From: Deltaproteobacteria bacterium
GTDB lineage: Bacteria > Myxococcota_A > UBA9042 > PHBI01
DNA length: 64,000 nt
Direction: 5' to 3'
Assembly (NCBI GenBank): GCA_020632715.1
Contig: JACKFA010000001.1
Location: forward strand, 620,001-684,000
The position numbers were made by a program, and so were the translations under genes. This document shows positions 34,601 through 44,780 of this stretch, in pieces. Position 1 is the first letter of the stretch, and each line of letters starts with the position of its first letter. The notes under the pieces are model-generated. The model searched no databases. It was given only the letters and a program-made list of their open reading frames with translations, and had not been told where the DNA came from.

Positions 34601-37005
34601 CTGGGTCGGCTCCCCGTCGCGCGTCGCCGCCGAGGCGACCACGCCGGCGCCCGCGAGCGGCGCGCCGTCCGCGCGGAGGGCGACGACGCCGATGTGCGCA
34701 GGCTCCCTGGCCACCAGCGGCCCCGCGGGCCGTCACGACGACGCGCGCGGCCGGCGGCAGCTCCGGCGCGAGCGCGAGCGGCACCGCGGCGCCGCCCCGT
34801 CGCCATCGTCCGGGTCGACGGTGACGCGGAGCGCCGCGCCGCCGTAGCCCGCGTCGCGGTCGAGGCGCGCGGCGAAGGCGAAGGCGCCCGTGGCGTCTAC
34901 GTCGGCGCGCCCGCCCGAGGCGCTGGTCGAAGCCGTTCCGGATCTCCCACGACACCCGCTCGACCTCGGGCGCTGGCGCCGGGAGCCCGCGACCGGCGGC
35001 ACCCGCGCAGCCGCACCCAGCCGACGACCGGCACCTCGGCGCCGCGCTCCGGCCTCGCGAGCCCCGTCAGCACGAGGAAGCGCCAGGGATCGGCGCCGCC
35101 GTCGGCGACCCAGCCGGACGCCCCCTCGAGGCCGGGGGGATCGGCCGGGAGGATCGCGTCATCGGCGCCGCGCCGCACCACGAGGCGGGCGAGCGCCGGC
35201 GGCCCGCCGCTCGCCGCCGGCAGCGGGAGCCGCGCGACGCCGTCAGGCCCCGTCTCGGCCGTCGCGCCGTCGGGGGCGAGCGTCACCTTCGCGCCCGCGA
35301 CGGGCGCGCCGCTCTGATCTCCGTCACCCAGGCGAGGAGCGAGTCACGGTCCGGGAGCGCGTCGACGCCGAGCGCGGTGACCTCGACCCAGCGGACGAGC
35401 CGCTCGCGCTCGTACCAGGGCACGTCGGGGTCGCGCGGCTCGACGACGACGACGAGGTGCCCGCGCCCCTCCGGCAGCGCCGGCGCGAGGTCGACCGAGA
35501 GCTCCGTGAACACGCCCGGCGCCGCGACCGCGAGGTCCTCGTCGAGCGCGACCTCCCCGGGGAGCGCCGCGTCCTGCTCCCCGCGCGCGAGGGCCCCGGC
35601 CGCGTCCGCGAAGGCGTCCCAGTCGTCGACCGCCACGCGCCGCGCGCTCACGTGCACGAGCGCGTGCCCGCGCGAGGTGAACGCGAAGGTCGGACCGCGC
35701 TCTCCCCGGCTCCCGCCGACGGGCGCGACGAGCACCGGCCCGCCGGCCGCGACGAGGCGATGGGGGGCCGCGCCCACGTCCCAGGGGACCGGCACCGGGG
35801 CGCCCAGCACCTCGCCGGTCACGTCCGCGAGGCTCGCCGGGAGCGTCACCGTGTAGCGCGTCTCGGCGCGGGTCCGGCCGGAGACGATGAGCGAGCTCGC
35901 GACGGCGCGCACCGCGAGATCGACGACGGGCGGCTCGACGACGACCGCGGCCGGATCGAAGCGCTCGCCGTCGAGCGGGCGCGAGAGCGAGACGGTGAGC
36001 GGGTCCCCGGGCTCGCAGCGCGCGCCCGTGCCGCAGCGCGCGTGGGCCACCGTGAGCGCGGCGGGCGCCTCGACGTCGATCGCCTGCGGGGCGGGGGTCG
36101 TGAGCGGGCCCTCGCGCGACGCGAGGCCGGCCGCGAGGACGAGCTGCCCGCGCGCGCCGCGCGGGAGCGGCGTCGCGGGGCGAGGATCACGGCGGTGCCG
36201 GCGCGAGCGGCGGAGAAGGCGGCGCGGAGCTCGGCGGGGAGAGCCTCGTCGGGGCCCGCGGCGTGGACGGGGATGGTCACCCCGGGCAGCACGACCGCGC
36301 CCGCGGCCGCGACCGCGGCGGGGTCGACGGCCTGGTCGAACGCGACGACCCACGGGCCGCCGCCTGAGCCGTCACGGGCGTCACGCGGCGCGACGAGCGT
36401 CGGCGCCGCGGTCGCGAAGTCCCACGCGACGGCGGTCCCGTCGCTGCGCCCGGTCGCGTCCGGGGCGTCGGGGATCGCGACGTGGAAGCGCGTCGCGCCC
36501 GGCAGGCGCCGCTCCGGCGCGAGGACGAGCGTCCTGTCGCCCTGCCAGCGCCACGCGCCGGGGACCGCTGGGGTCACGGACACCGCGGGGACCGCGCTCG
36601 TCGCCATCGGGCGGGCGAAGACGACGCCGACGGCGGCGTCCGGCGGCGCGTCGTCGCCGCGCGGGAAGGAGCGCCGTCAGCCGCGCCGGGGCGGGATCGC
36701 GGTCCACGCCCCGCCAGGGCCGCCGCAGGCGGTGGCCCGAGGAGCGCGGCCGCTGGGTCGGCAGCGGGCGCCTCGGCGCGCGAGAACGCGAGCGCCGCGG
36801 TGAGCGGCGCCGGCGACGCGACGACGGCGAGGCCGGGCGCCGGAGCCGGCGGCGACTTCGCCTTCGCGGGCGCCGTGGCAGCCGCTCTCGGGCTCCGCGC
36901 GTCGTCGCTGGCGCCCGGCCCCTCGACGCGGGGCGTGTTCGACCCGCACGCGATGAGCGCGAGGGTGACGACGGCGAGGAGAGCGCGGGGAGGACGACGG
37001 ATCAC
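31646..37005 (-). pseudogene. Alpha-2-macroglobulin-like lipoprotein, heavily frameshifted
   Basis: The gene starts with GTG at 37005 and a lipoprotein signal (MIRRPPRALLAVVTLALIAC), followed by a Pro/Ala-rich linker. Pieces of a macroglobulin-type protein then follow in order: an MG1-like SVTPAVPGAWRWQGDRTLVLAPE near 36.5 kb, the long piece 36.18-35.32 kb with WYERERLVRWVEVTALGVD, a GYGGAALRVTV piece near 34.85 kb, SVTWLQAGAGRRGRATL near 33.9 kb and a helical C-terminal region ending ARLAYEAFAETRGRYVAPHS. I count about a dozen frame changes. No CxEQ thioester motif is visible. Bacterial macroglobulins trap foreign proteases in the periplasm. If repaired it would be near 1,780 residues. The stop overlaps that of the convergent OMF gene. 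Confidence 0.65.
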
Positions 37006-37100
37006 GGGCTCGGGAGCGGGCGAGGGGCGAGCGAGAGGCCGCTCGCAGCATAGCCGCCCGGGCCGATCCCGTACAGAACGCCGTCAGGCGCGGCTCACGC

Positions 37101-37587
37101 TCAGGCCGCGCGCTCGCCGCGGGGCGCGTGCGAGCCGAGCGGCCCGTACTGATAGAACGCCGAGTACAGCCGGAAGGCGCCGAGGGAGGCGTGGAGGTCC
37201 TGATCCTGCCGCATGTGGAAGGCGTTCACCCCGACGCGCCAGAGGTAGACGAGCTGGTCGCGGAGGACGTCCCCGTAGACGAGCACGTCGCCCTCGTAGC
37301 CCCAGTGGTGGCGGATCCGGCGCGCGTGCGTGTAGCAGCGCCCGTCGGTGAACTTCGGGATGTGGAGGGCGATGACCGGCACCTCGCCGAGGACCTCGCG
37401 GAGCGCCTTGATGTCGCAGTCGCCCTCGAGCGAGAGGCCGACGCCCGTGAGATCCGCGCCCGCCGCGCGGAGCGCCTGCCAGTCGTGACACGGGAGGATC
37501 GACCCCGGGGCCACCACGCCGTCCGCGGGCGCGCCGTCGAGGAGGGTCCAGCGGCGCGGCACCACGCGCCCGTCGAGGATCATCTGC

Positions 37588-37595
<8 letters not shown>
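37101..37595 (-). CDS. DUF934 family protein
   Basis: This 164-residue cytoplasmic protein matches DUF934: IALHIPKFTDGRCYTHARRI, WGYEGDVLVYGDVLRDQLVYL and VGVNAFHMRQDQDL. DUF934 genes regularly follow sulfite/nitrite reductase genes in sulfate-assimilation operons. The role is unknown, possibly in electron delivery or enzyme maturation. Its start overlaps the end of the reductase gene by 8 bp, so both come from one mRNA. Confidence 0.88.
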
Positions 37596-39249
<1,654 letters not shown>

Positions 39250-39310
39250 GTCCCCTGCCCTGCCTCGGCCCTGTCGGCGCGGTCGTCGCCCCGGGCGCTG
39301 GCCGGGCGTA

Positions 39311-39344
39311 GGTGACATTGTAGACAAACTTAGTCACCAATCAA
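39311..39344 (-). promoter_or_regulatory. Promoter with overlapping palindromic operator for cysI-DUF934
   Basis: On the minus strand TTGATT (39339-39344) and TACAAT (39317-39322) are separated by 16 bp. An imperfect 28-bp palindrome with arms GGTGAC (39311-39316) and GTCACC (39333-39338) covers the -10 box and the whole spacer, so a dimeric repressor there would block polymerase. The stretch is strikingly AT-rich for this genome. The regulator is unknown; an Rrf2-type sulfur or Fe-S regulator would fit the target. Confidence 0.6.
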
Positions 39345-39438
39345 CGCAAATCGGCGCGTCGGGTGGCGCGCTCGTCACCGGGGCGCGCCAGGCCGCGCCA
39401 GGACGCGCTGACGCGGTGCCCAGCGCGCCGTCGCGCGG

Positions 39439-41871
39439 TCAGTTGTCGATGACGCTGTAGAGCAGGTTGTCGGCCGTGCGCGAGGGCAGCGTCGCGTAGG
39501 ACGAGTTGCCGTTCACCGTGGCGCCGCTCGCGTCCGTCGCGGAGCCGATCCCGGCGTAGAGGCCGCCGAGGTTCGAGTTCGCCGTCGCGCCGGTCGCGTC
39601 GACCGAGGAGCCTATCGCCGCGTAGCTCCCCCACTGGCCGTTCGACGAGAGCGTGGCCGTCCCGACGCGCGCGTGGCTCCCGTGACCGGCGTAGACGCCG
39701 TGGTCGCCGTTGGAGGACGCGAGCGCGCCGTACGCGTCGACGGTCGCCCCGATGTCGGCGAAGATCCCGCTCGCGCCGTTGTTCGAGGCGGTGATCCGCA
39801 GCGCGACCAGGGTCGAGCCCACCTCGATCAGCGCGCCGTGCAGGCGGTTCAGGCTCGCCTCCGAGTCGGACGCCGAGAGCACGCTCCCGTAGTACGCCTC
39901 GAGCCCGTGGGTCTGGTTCCCGGTGAGGATCGCGTTCGGCACGACCGCCGAGCTCGCGAGGTTCGCGCCGACCCCGGCGTAGCCGTTGTTCCGCGCGGAG
40001 ACCCCGGGCGCGTACGCGGACGAGTCGTCGAACGCGTAGACCCCGTACTGGCCGTTCCGCTCGGCCGTCACGGCGCGGATGTTCATGTGCGAGCCGTTGT
40101 ACGCCCCGAAGCCCGTGCGCCCATTGTCGACCGCGACGGCCTCGGGCGCGTAGAGCACGCTGTCGTTGCTCACGTAGGCCCCGTCGAACAGGTTGCCCGA
40201 CGTCGTGCCGCTGAAGCGGAGCACGGCGCCCATGGACCCGAGGACGCCGTAGCTGAACCCGCTGACGGCGACGTTCTCGGCGTTCACGTAGCCCCCGTTG
40301 TCCGCGAAGACGCCGTACGTGGACGCGGCCTCGTCGTCGCCGACCGTGTAGTCGCCCTCGATCGTGAGGTCCGCGAGGAGGCCGAGCGCGCTCGCGTCCA
40401 CGACGACGCCGTGGGTCTGCGCGAAGTGGAGCGTGACGAGTCCGCGATCGGCCGCGTTCCCGCGGATCTCGACCCGCGCGCCGTCGGGGTGCTGGAAGCG
40501 GAGCGAGCCGGAGAGCGTGTAGCTCCCGTCCTCGAGCTGGATCGTGACCGTCGCGCCCGCGGCGATCCGGCGCCGCGAGAGCCACGCGAGCGCGGCGTCC
40601 AGATCGGCGAACTGCGAGCTCGGGACACCGAGGGTCAGCGACTCACCGATGACGCGGGCGGCCTCGTCCTCGAGCGTGGTGAGGCGGCTCCCGACGCCCG
40701 ACAGCGCGCCGGTCGTCGCGTAGCCGGCGAGCGTCGTCCCGAGCGCGGTCTCGGAGACGTAGCCCGCGAGCGCCGTCGTGACGTCGTCGGCGGTGGCGTA
40801 GTCGCCGAGCGCCGCGCCCAGGTCGCCCGTGGTGACGACGTCGGTCAGCGCGTTCGCGAGATCGGCGTCGCTCGCGTAGGCGTCGAGCGCGTCCGTGAGG
40901 TCGGTGGTCGTGACGACGTCGGTGAGCGCTGCCGCGAGGTCGGCGTCGCTCGCGAGGTCGGCCACGGCGGCCGTGAGCTCCGCGTCGGTGGCGTAGCCGT
41001 CGAGCGTGGCCGAGAGGTCGGTGGCCTTCACATAGCCGGCGAGGTCGGCGGTCTTCGCGTACTCCGCGAGCGAGGCGACCGTCGCGTAGGCGTCGAGCGA
41101 GGCCGTCGTCGCGTAGCCCGCCAGCGAGGCCGTCGTCGCGTAGCCGTCGAGGTCGTCTGCGGTCAGGAAGCCCGCGAGATCCGCGGTCTTCGCGTAGTCG
41201 GCGAGCGAGGCGACCGTCGCGTACGCGTCGAGCGAGGCCGTCGTCGCGTAGCCCGCGAGCGACGCGGTCGTGGCGTAGCCCGCGAGATCGCTCGTCTTCG
41301 CGTACTGCCCGAGGAGGGTCACCGTCGCGTAGGCCGAGAGATCGCTCGTCTTCGCGTACGCGGCGAGATCGCTCGTCTTCGCGTAGGCCGTGAGCTCGCT
41401 CGCGAGCGCGTAGGCGGCGAGGTCCGAGGTGCTCGCGTAGCCGGCGAGCGCGGCGGCGAGCGCGTCCTCGTCGACCACGCCGGCGATGTCCGCGGTCGTC
41501 GCGTAGCCTTCGAGGTCGGCCGTCGTCGCGTAGCCCGCGAGCTCCTCCTCGGTGGCGAGCCCCTCGAGGTCGGCCTTCGTCGCGTAGCCGGCGAGCGCGT
41601 CGGCCGTCGCGAGGCCGTCCAGGTCGGCCTTCGTCGCGTAGGTCGCGGCGACGTCCGCGGCGGTCGCGTAGCCCGCGAGGTCGTCCTTCGAAGCGAGATC
41701 GAGGAGCGCCGCCTGCAGATCGAGGTTGTCGCTCTCGACCTCGTCGAGCCGCGCCTCGAGCGCCGCGACGCGCGCGGTGAGCGAGCCGTCGTCGTAGGAG
41801 CTCGAGCAGCCGGCGAGGCCGCCGAGGAGGAGCGACGCCGCGGTCGCGGCGAGGAGGAGGCCGAAGCGCAT
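39439..41871 (-). CDS. Fibre-like lipoprotein: repetitive stalk plus beta-helix tip
   Basis: The product has 810 residues. The ATG at 41871 gives a lipoprotein signal ending LAGC followed by SSS. A short leucine-zipper-like coil (VAALEARLDEVESDNLDL) leads into about 370 residues made of short repeats of the type DLAGYATTASL or EYAKTADL. These resemble the trimeric stalks of phage tail fibres. A second part (about 420-810) has the short-turn repeats of a right-handed beta-helix, with phrases such as SNGDHGVYAGHGSHARVG. It is probably outer-membrane anchored and exposed, as an adhesin or polysaccharide-binding fibre. Function is inferred from architecture only. Confidence 0.8.
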   Translation of the reverse strand: MRFGLLLAATAASLLLGGLAGCSSSYDDGSLTARVAALEARLDEVESDNLDLQAALLDLASKDDLAGYATAADVAATYATKADLDGLATADALAGYATKADLEGLATEEELAGYATTADLEGYATTADIAGVVDEDALAAALAGYASTSDLAAYALASELTAYAKTSDLAAYAKTSDLSAYATVTLLGQYAKTSDLAGYATTASLAGYATTASLDAYATVASLADYAKTADLAGFLTADDLDGYATTASLAGYATTASLDAYATVASLAEYAKTADLAGYVKATDLSATLDGYATDAELTAAVADLASDADLAAALTDVVTTTDLTDALDAYASDADLANALTDVVTTGDLGAALGDYATADDVTTALAGYVSETALGTTLAGYATTGALSGVGSRLTTLEDEAARVIGESLTLGVPSSQFADLDAALAWLSRRRIAAGATVTIQLEDGSYTLSGSLRFQHPDGARVEIRGNAADRGLVTLHFAQTHGVVVDASALGLLADLTIEGDYTVGDDEAASTYGVFADNGGYVNAENVAVSGFSYGVLGSMGAVLRFSGTTSGNLFDGAYVSNDSVLYAPEAVAVDNGRTGFGAYNGSHMNIRAVTAERNGQYGVYAFDDSSAYAPGVSARNNGYAGVGANLASSAVVPNAILTGNQTHGLEAYYGSVLSASDSEASLNRLHGALIEVGSTLVALRITASNNGASGIFADIGATVDAYGALASSNGDHGVYAGHGSHARVGTATLSSNGQWGSYAAIGSSVDATGATANSNLGGLYAGIGSATDASGATVNGNSSYATLPSRTADNLLYSVIDN

Positions 41872-41873
41872 GG

Positions 41874-41910
41874 GGCACCATCCGGAGAGGTCGATTCCCG
41901 CGATGGTGCC
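41874..41910. promoter_or_regulatory. 8-bp inverted repeat in the leader of the fibre lipoprotein gene
   Basis: GGCACCAT (41874-41881) and ATGGTGCC (41903-41910) are perfect inverted arms 21 bp apart, starting three bases upstream of the ATG. In the mRNA the hairpin would sit over the ribosome binding region, so it could hold down translation. It could also be an operator. Confidence 0.35.
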
Positions 41911-41949
41911 GTGGCGCCCGAGCGGCTGCAATGCCCGGTGAGCGCGGGA

Positions 41950-42987
41950 TTACAGCCCGTGGTGCCGCCGCATGAAGTCGACCGAGGCCGCGATGGCGTC
42001 GTCGATGGGGCGCGGCGCGTAGCCGAGCTCGCGCTCGGCCTTGGCGGTCGAGAACCAGACATAGCGGCCGGCGAGATAGGCGGCGCCGCGGTAGGTGAAC
42101 ATCGGGGGCTTGCGGGTCACGTGATCGGCGACGGCCTCGGCGACGCGCCCCGCCGCGAGCATGACCTCGGCGGGCACCGTGAAGCGGGGACCGCGCACGC
42201 CCGCGCGCTCGGCGACGCGATGCCCGAAGTCCGCGAACGTCACGTTCTCGCCGCCGAGGATGTAGCGCTGCCCGCTGCGCCCGTGGAGCGCGCCGAGCAC
42301 GTGCCCGACGGCGACGTCGCGCACGTCGACCGCGTTGAAGCCGCCCTCGACGACCGCCGGCTGCCGCCCGCGCAGGATGTCGAGGACCGTCTTCCCGGTG
42401 GGGGTCGGCGCCGTGTCGTCGGCGCCGAAGGGGAAGGCCGGGTTCACGCACACGACCTGGAGGTCGGGGCCGTCGAAGCGCATCGCCTCGAGCTCGGAGA
42501 CGTACTTCGAGAGCACGTAGCCGTCGCCGATGTCCCAGTCGTTGAAGGCGACGCTCTCGTCGCTGATCTCCTTGCCCGGGAGGTAGCCGACCGCCGCGAT
42601 CGAGCTCGTGTGCACGACGAGCGGCACGCCCGCGTCGCGCGCGGCCGACATGACCGCGATGGTGCCGCCGACGTTGACCTCGTACATGCGCGCGGGGCGC
42701 GGGAGCCAGAGGGCGTAGATGGCGGCGAGGTTGAAGATGGCGTCGGCCCCGCGGGCCGCGTTCGCGACGGCGCGGCGGTCGGTGATGTCGCCCGCGACGC
42801 GCGCCACGTCGAGCCCGTCGAGGGTCGGCGCGGCGTCACGCGGCAAGAGCAGGCAGCGCACCTCGACCCCGCGCGCGAGCAGCTCGCGCACGACGTGGCT
42901 CCCGATGAACCCCGACCCACCCGTGACCAGCGCGACCTTCGGCAGCGGCCGCGTCAGCGCGCGCGGCGGCGCGCCGTCACTGGGCAT
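41950..42987 (-). CDS. NAD-dependent epimerase/dehydratase (HpnA-like SDR)
   Basis: This 345-residue extended short-chain dehydrogenase has an NAD motif TGGSGFIGSH, a central VVHTSSIAAVGY and the catalytic YVLSK. LKxxN-type and GGEN landmarks follow. It resembles the dihydroflavonol-reductase/hopanoid-associated sugar epimerase group. The substrate cannot be assigned. The ATG overlaps the 3' end of the upstream beta-lactamase-fold gene by 11 bp, so they are likely co-transcribed. Confidence 0.85.
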   Translation of the reverse strand: MPSDGAPPRALTRPLPKVALVTGGSGFIGSHVVRELLARGVEVRCLLLPRDAAPTLDGLDVARVAGDITDRRAVANAARGADAIFNLAAIYALWLPRPARMYEVNVGGTIAVMSAARDAGVPLVVHTSSIAAVGYLPGKEISDESVAFNDWDIGDGYVLSKYVSELEAMRFDGPDLQVVCVNPAFPFGADDTAPTPTGKTVLDILRGRQPAVVEGGFNAVDVRDVAVGHVLGALHGRSGQRYILGGENVTFADFGHRVAERAGVRGPRFTVPAEVMLAAGRVAEAVADHVTRKPPMFTYRGAAYLAGRYVWFSTAKAERELGYAPRPIDDAIAASVDFMRRHHGL

Positions 42988-44089
42988 AGCAGGCCTCGAC
43001 GCTGCCGTCGGCGTGGATGCTCACGATGATGTGGTCGTCGCCGTGCTCGGTGCCGGAGGTCTTGAGGTCGTCGCGGTTCTCGGTCGACAGCACGTGCCCG
43101 GGCAGGAGGATCTGCTTCAGGTTGTCGAGGGTCTCGACGGTCGGCAGCGTCGTGCCCGAGAACGAGCGGCGCCCGCTCGAGATGACCGCCCAGTCGTCGA
43201 TCGACGGCGCCGGGAAGACGCGCGCGATGAAGTCGAGCGAGGTCGACGACGAGGAGCCGTGGTGCGCGACCTTCATGACGGCCGAGCGCAGGTCGATCTC
43301 GCCGTTGGTCGACGCCGAGATGAGCTGCCGCTCGACCTCGTCCTCGAGATCCGCGAGCAGGAGGACCTGCTTTCCGGCGTAGCGGATGGCGAACGCGACC
43401 GAGGTGTTGTTGACGTCGGTGCCGCTCGGGTCGCTGACGTTGCCGCTCGGCGGGGTGGCCGCCGCCCAGAGGACGGTCGCGTCGACGCTCTCACCGAAGA
43501 GGTCGGTCTTCGTGAACGGGCGCGGCACGAGGTTCGGGACGGCGGGCACCGCGATCTGCCCGTTCAGGCGCGCGGTGTCGCTCTCGGCGCGCCCGCGCGC
43601 GTCGAGGAAGCCGGGGGAGCCGGCGTCGTAGCCGGGGTCCGCGTAGCGGCCGACCTCGAACATGCTGACGACGGCCGGGACGCCGCCGTAGTGGTCCTCG
43701 TGGGCGTGGGAGATGATGAGGGCGTCGATGAAGTTGCCCGGGACGAGGCCGTGGGTGAGCAGGTAGTCGACGACGACGGCGCCGCCGGGGGAGGTGCCCG
43801 GCACGTTCCCGGAGGGGCCGGCGTCGATGAGGATGTTCCGGCTCTCGGTCTCGCGATCGCTGAAGTAGGGGGTCTGGATCCAGATCCCGTCCCCCTGCCC
43901 GACGTCGATGAGCGTGATGCGCAGCTCCTCGGGCGGGAAGTAGCTCTGCACGTCGGGCGTGCAGTACGGCCCGTCGGTCCGCCCCTCCCCGAGCTCGCGG
44001 GTGAGATCGGGGAGGCTCGTGTCGATGCAACCGCCGGCCAGGACGGCCAAGAAAACGGGAAGAACGGCGCGATTCATGGTTAACGTCAT
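42977..44089 (-). CDS. ComEC-type metallo-beta-lactamase-fold lipoprotein
   Basis: The product has 370 residues with a lipoprotein signal ending LAGGC. The hydrolase domain starts at LRITLIDVGQGDGIWIQT and has the metal motif SHAHEDHYGG and the ComEC-like KVAHHGSSSS. This matches the detached C-terminal nuclease-like domain of ComEC, here placed in the periplasm or on the outer membrane, where it may act on DNA or another phosphodiester. Two ATGs are possible, 44089 and 44077. A TGGTATGAC extended -10 spans the first one, which favours 44077 on a near-leaderless mRNA. Confidence 0.85.
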   Translation of the reverse strand: MTLTMNRAVLPVFLAVLAGGCIDTSLPDLTRELGEGRTDGPYCTPDVQSYFPPEELRITLIDVGQGDGIWIQTPYFSDRETESRNILIDAGPSGNVPGTSPGGAVVVDYLLTHGLVPGNFIDALIISHAHEDHYGGVPAVVSMFEVGRYADPGYDAGSPGFLDARGRAESDTARLNGQIAVPAVPNLVPRPFTKTDLFGESVDATVLWAAATPPSGNVSDPSGTDVNNTSVAFAIRYAGKQVLLLADLEDEVERQLISASTNGEIDLRSAVMKVAHHGSSSSTSLDFIARVFPAPSIDDWAVISSGRRSFSGTTLPTVETLDNLKQILLPGHVLSTENRDDLKTSGTEHGDDHIIVSIHADGSVEACYAQ

Positions 44090-44270
44090 ACCACGCGAGT
44101 GCTACACGATTGCAACGTCGCCGGGACATCTCGCGCGCGCGCTGCGCGGTTCCGGCCGGCTCAGGAATAGGCCGCGCGCGATCCCGCGTTGGGTCGCGAC
44201 GGGTCCGCACACGACACGGCGCTCGCGGAAGCGGTCGCGCCGGCCGCCCCATCGCACCTCGGAGAGGCCC

Positions 44271-44780
44271 TTGAACCGCCCGAACACCGGCTCCCGCACG
44301 ACGCTCCTCACCCGCGCGCTCGCGCTCGCCCTCCTCACGGGGGCGCTCGGCGCGTGCGCGACGGCGACGATCGGCACGACCGACATCCCCGACACCGAGG
44401 AGAACCGGGCGATCTACGACCGCGTGATGGAGTACCGGCGGGCGATGGAGGCGCGCGACTCCGACGCCGTCGAGGCGATGGTGTCGCGGCGCTACCTCGA
44501 GAACGGCGCCACGACCGATCGCTCCGACGACGACTACGGCTACGACACCGTGCGCGACGTGCTGATCCCCGAGCTCCGCGACAACGTCCTCGAGGTGCAG
44601 CTGCGCATCCTGCCCCACCGCATCCAGGTCGACGGCGACGAGGCGTACGCGGACTACGAGTACTACTACGCCTTCAAGTACGTCGAAGGGGGGGTCGAAG
44701 GGTGGAAGCCGAAGAACGACTTCAACCGGCTCGAGTTCCACAAGGAAGACGGGGTCTGGAAGATCACCGGCGGGCTCTGA
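44271..44780 (+). CDS. Small lipoprotein with NTF2/SnoaL-like domain
   Basis: The product has 169 residues. The start is a TTG at 44271, preceded closely by GGAGAGG (44261-44267). The signal peptide ends ALGAC. The mature part has the start of an NTF2-like cone fold (NRAIYDRVMEYRRAMEARDSDAVEAMV), an aromatic middle (DYEYYYAFKYV) and a final strand EDGVWKITGGL. Such domains often bind small ligands or act as scaffold without catalysis. It overlaps the next gene. Confidence 0.72.
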   Translation: MNRPNTGSRTTLLTRALALALLTGALGACATATIGTTDIPDTEENRAIYDRVMEYRRAMEARDSDAVEAMVSRRYLENGATTDRSDDDYGYDTVRDVLIPELRDNVLEVQLRILPHRIQVDGDEAYADYEYYYAFKYVEGGVEGWKPKNDFNRLEFHKEDGVWKITGGL

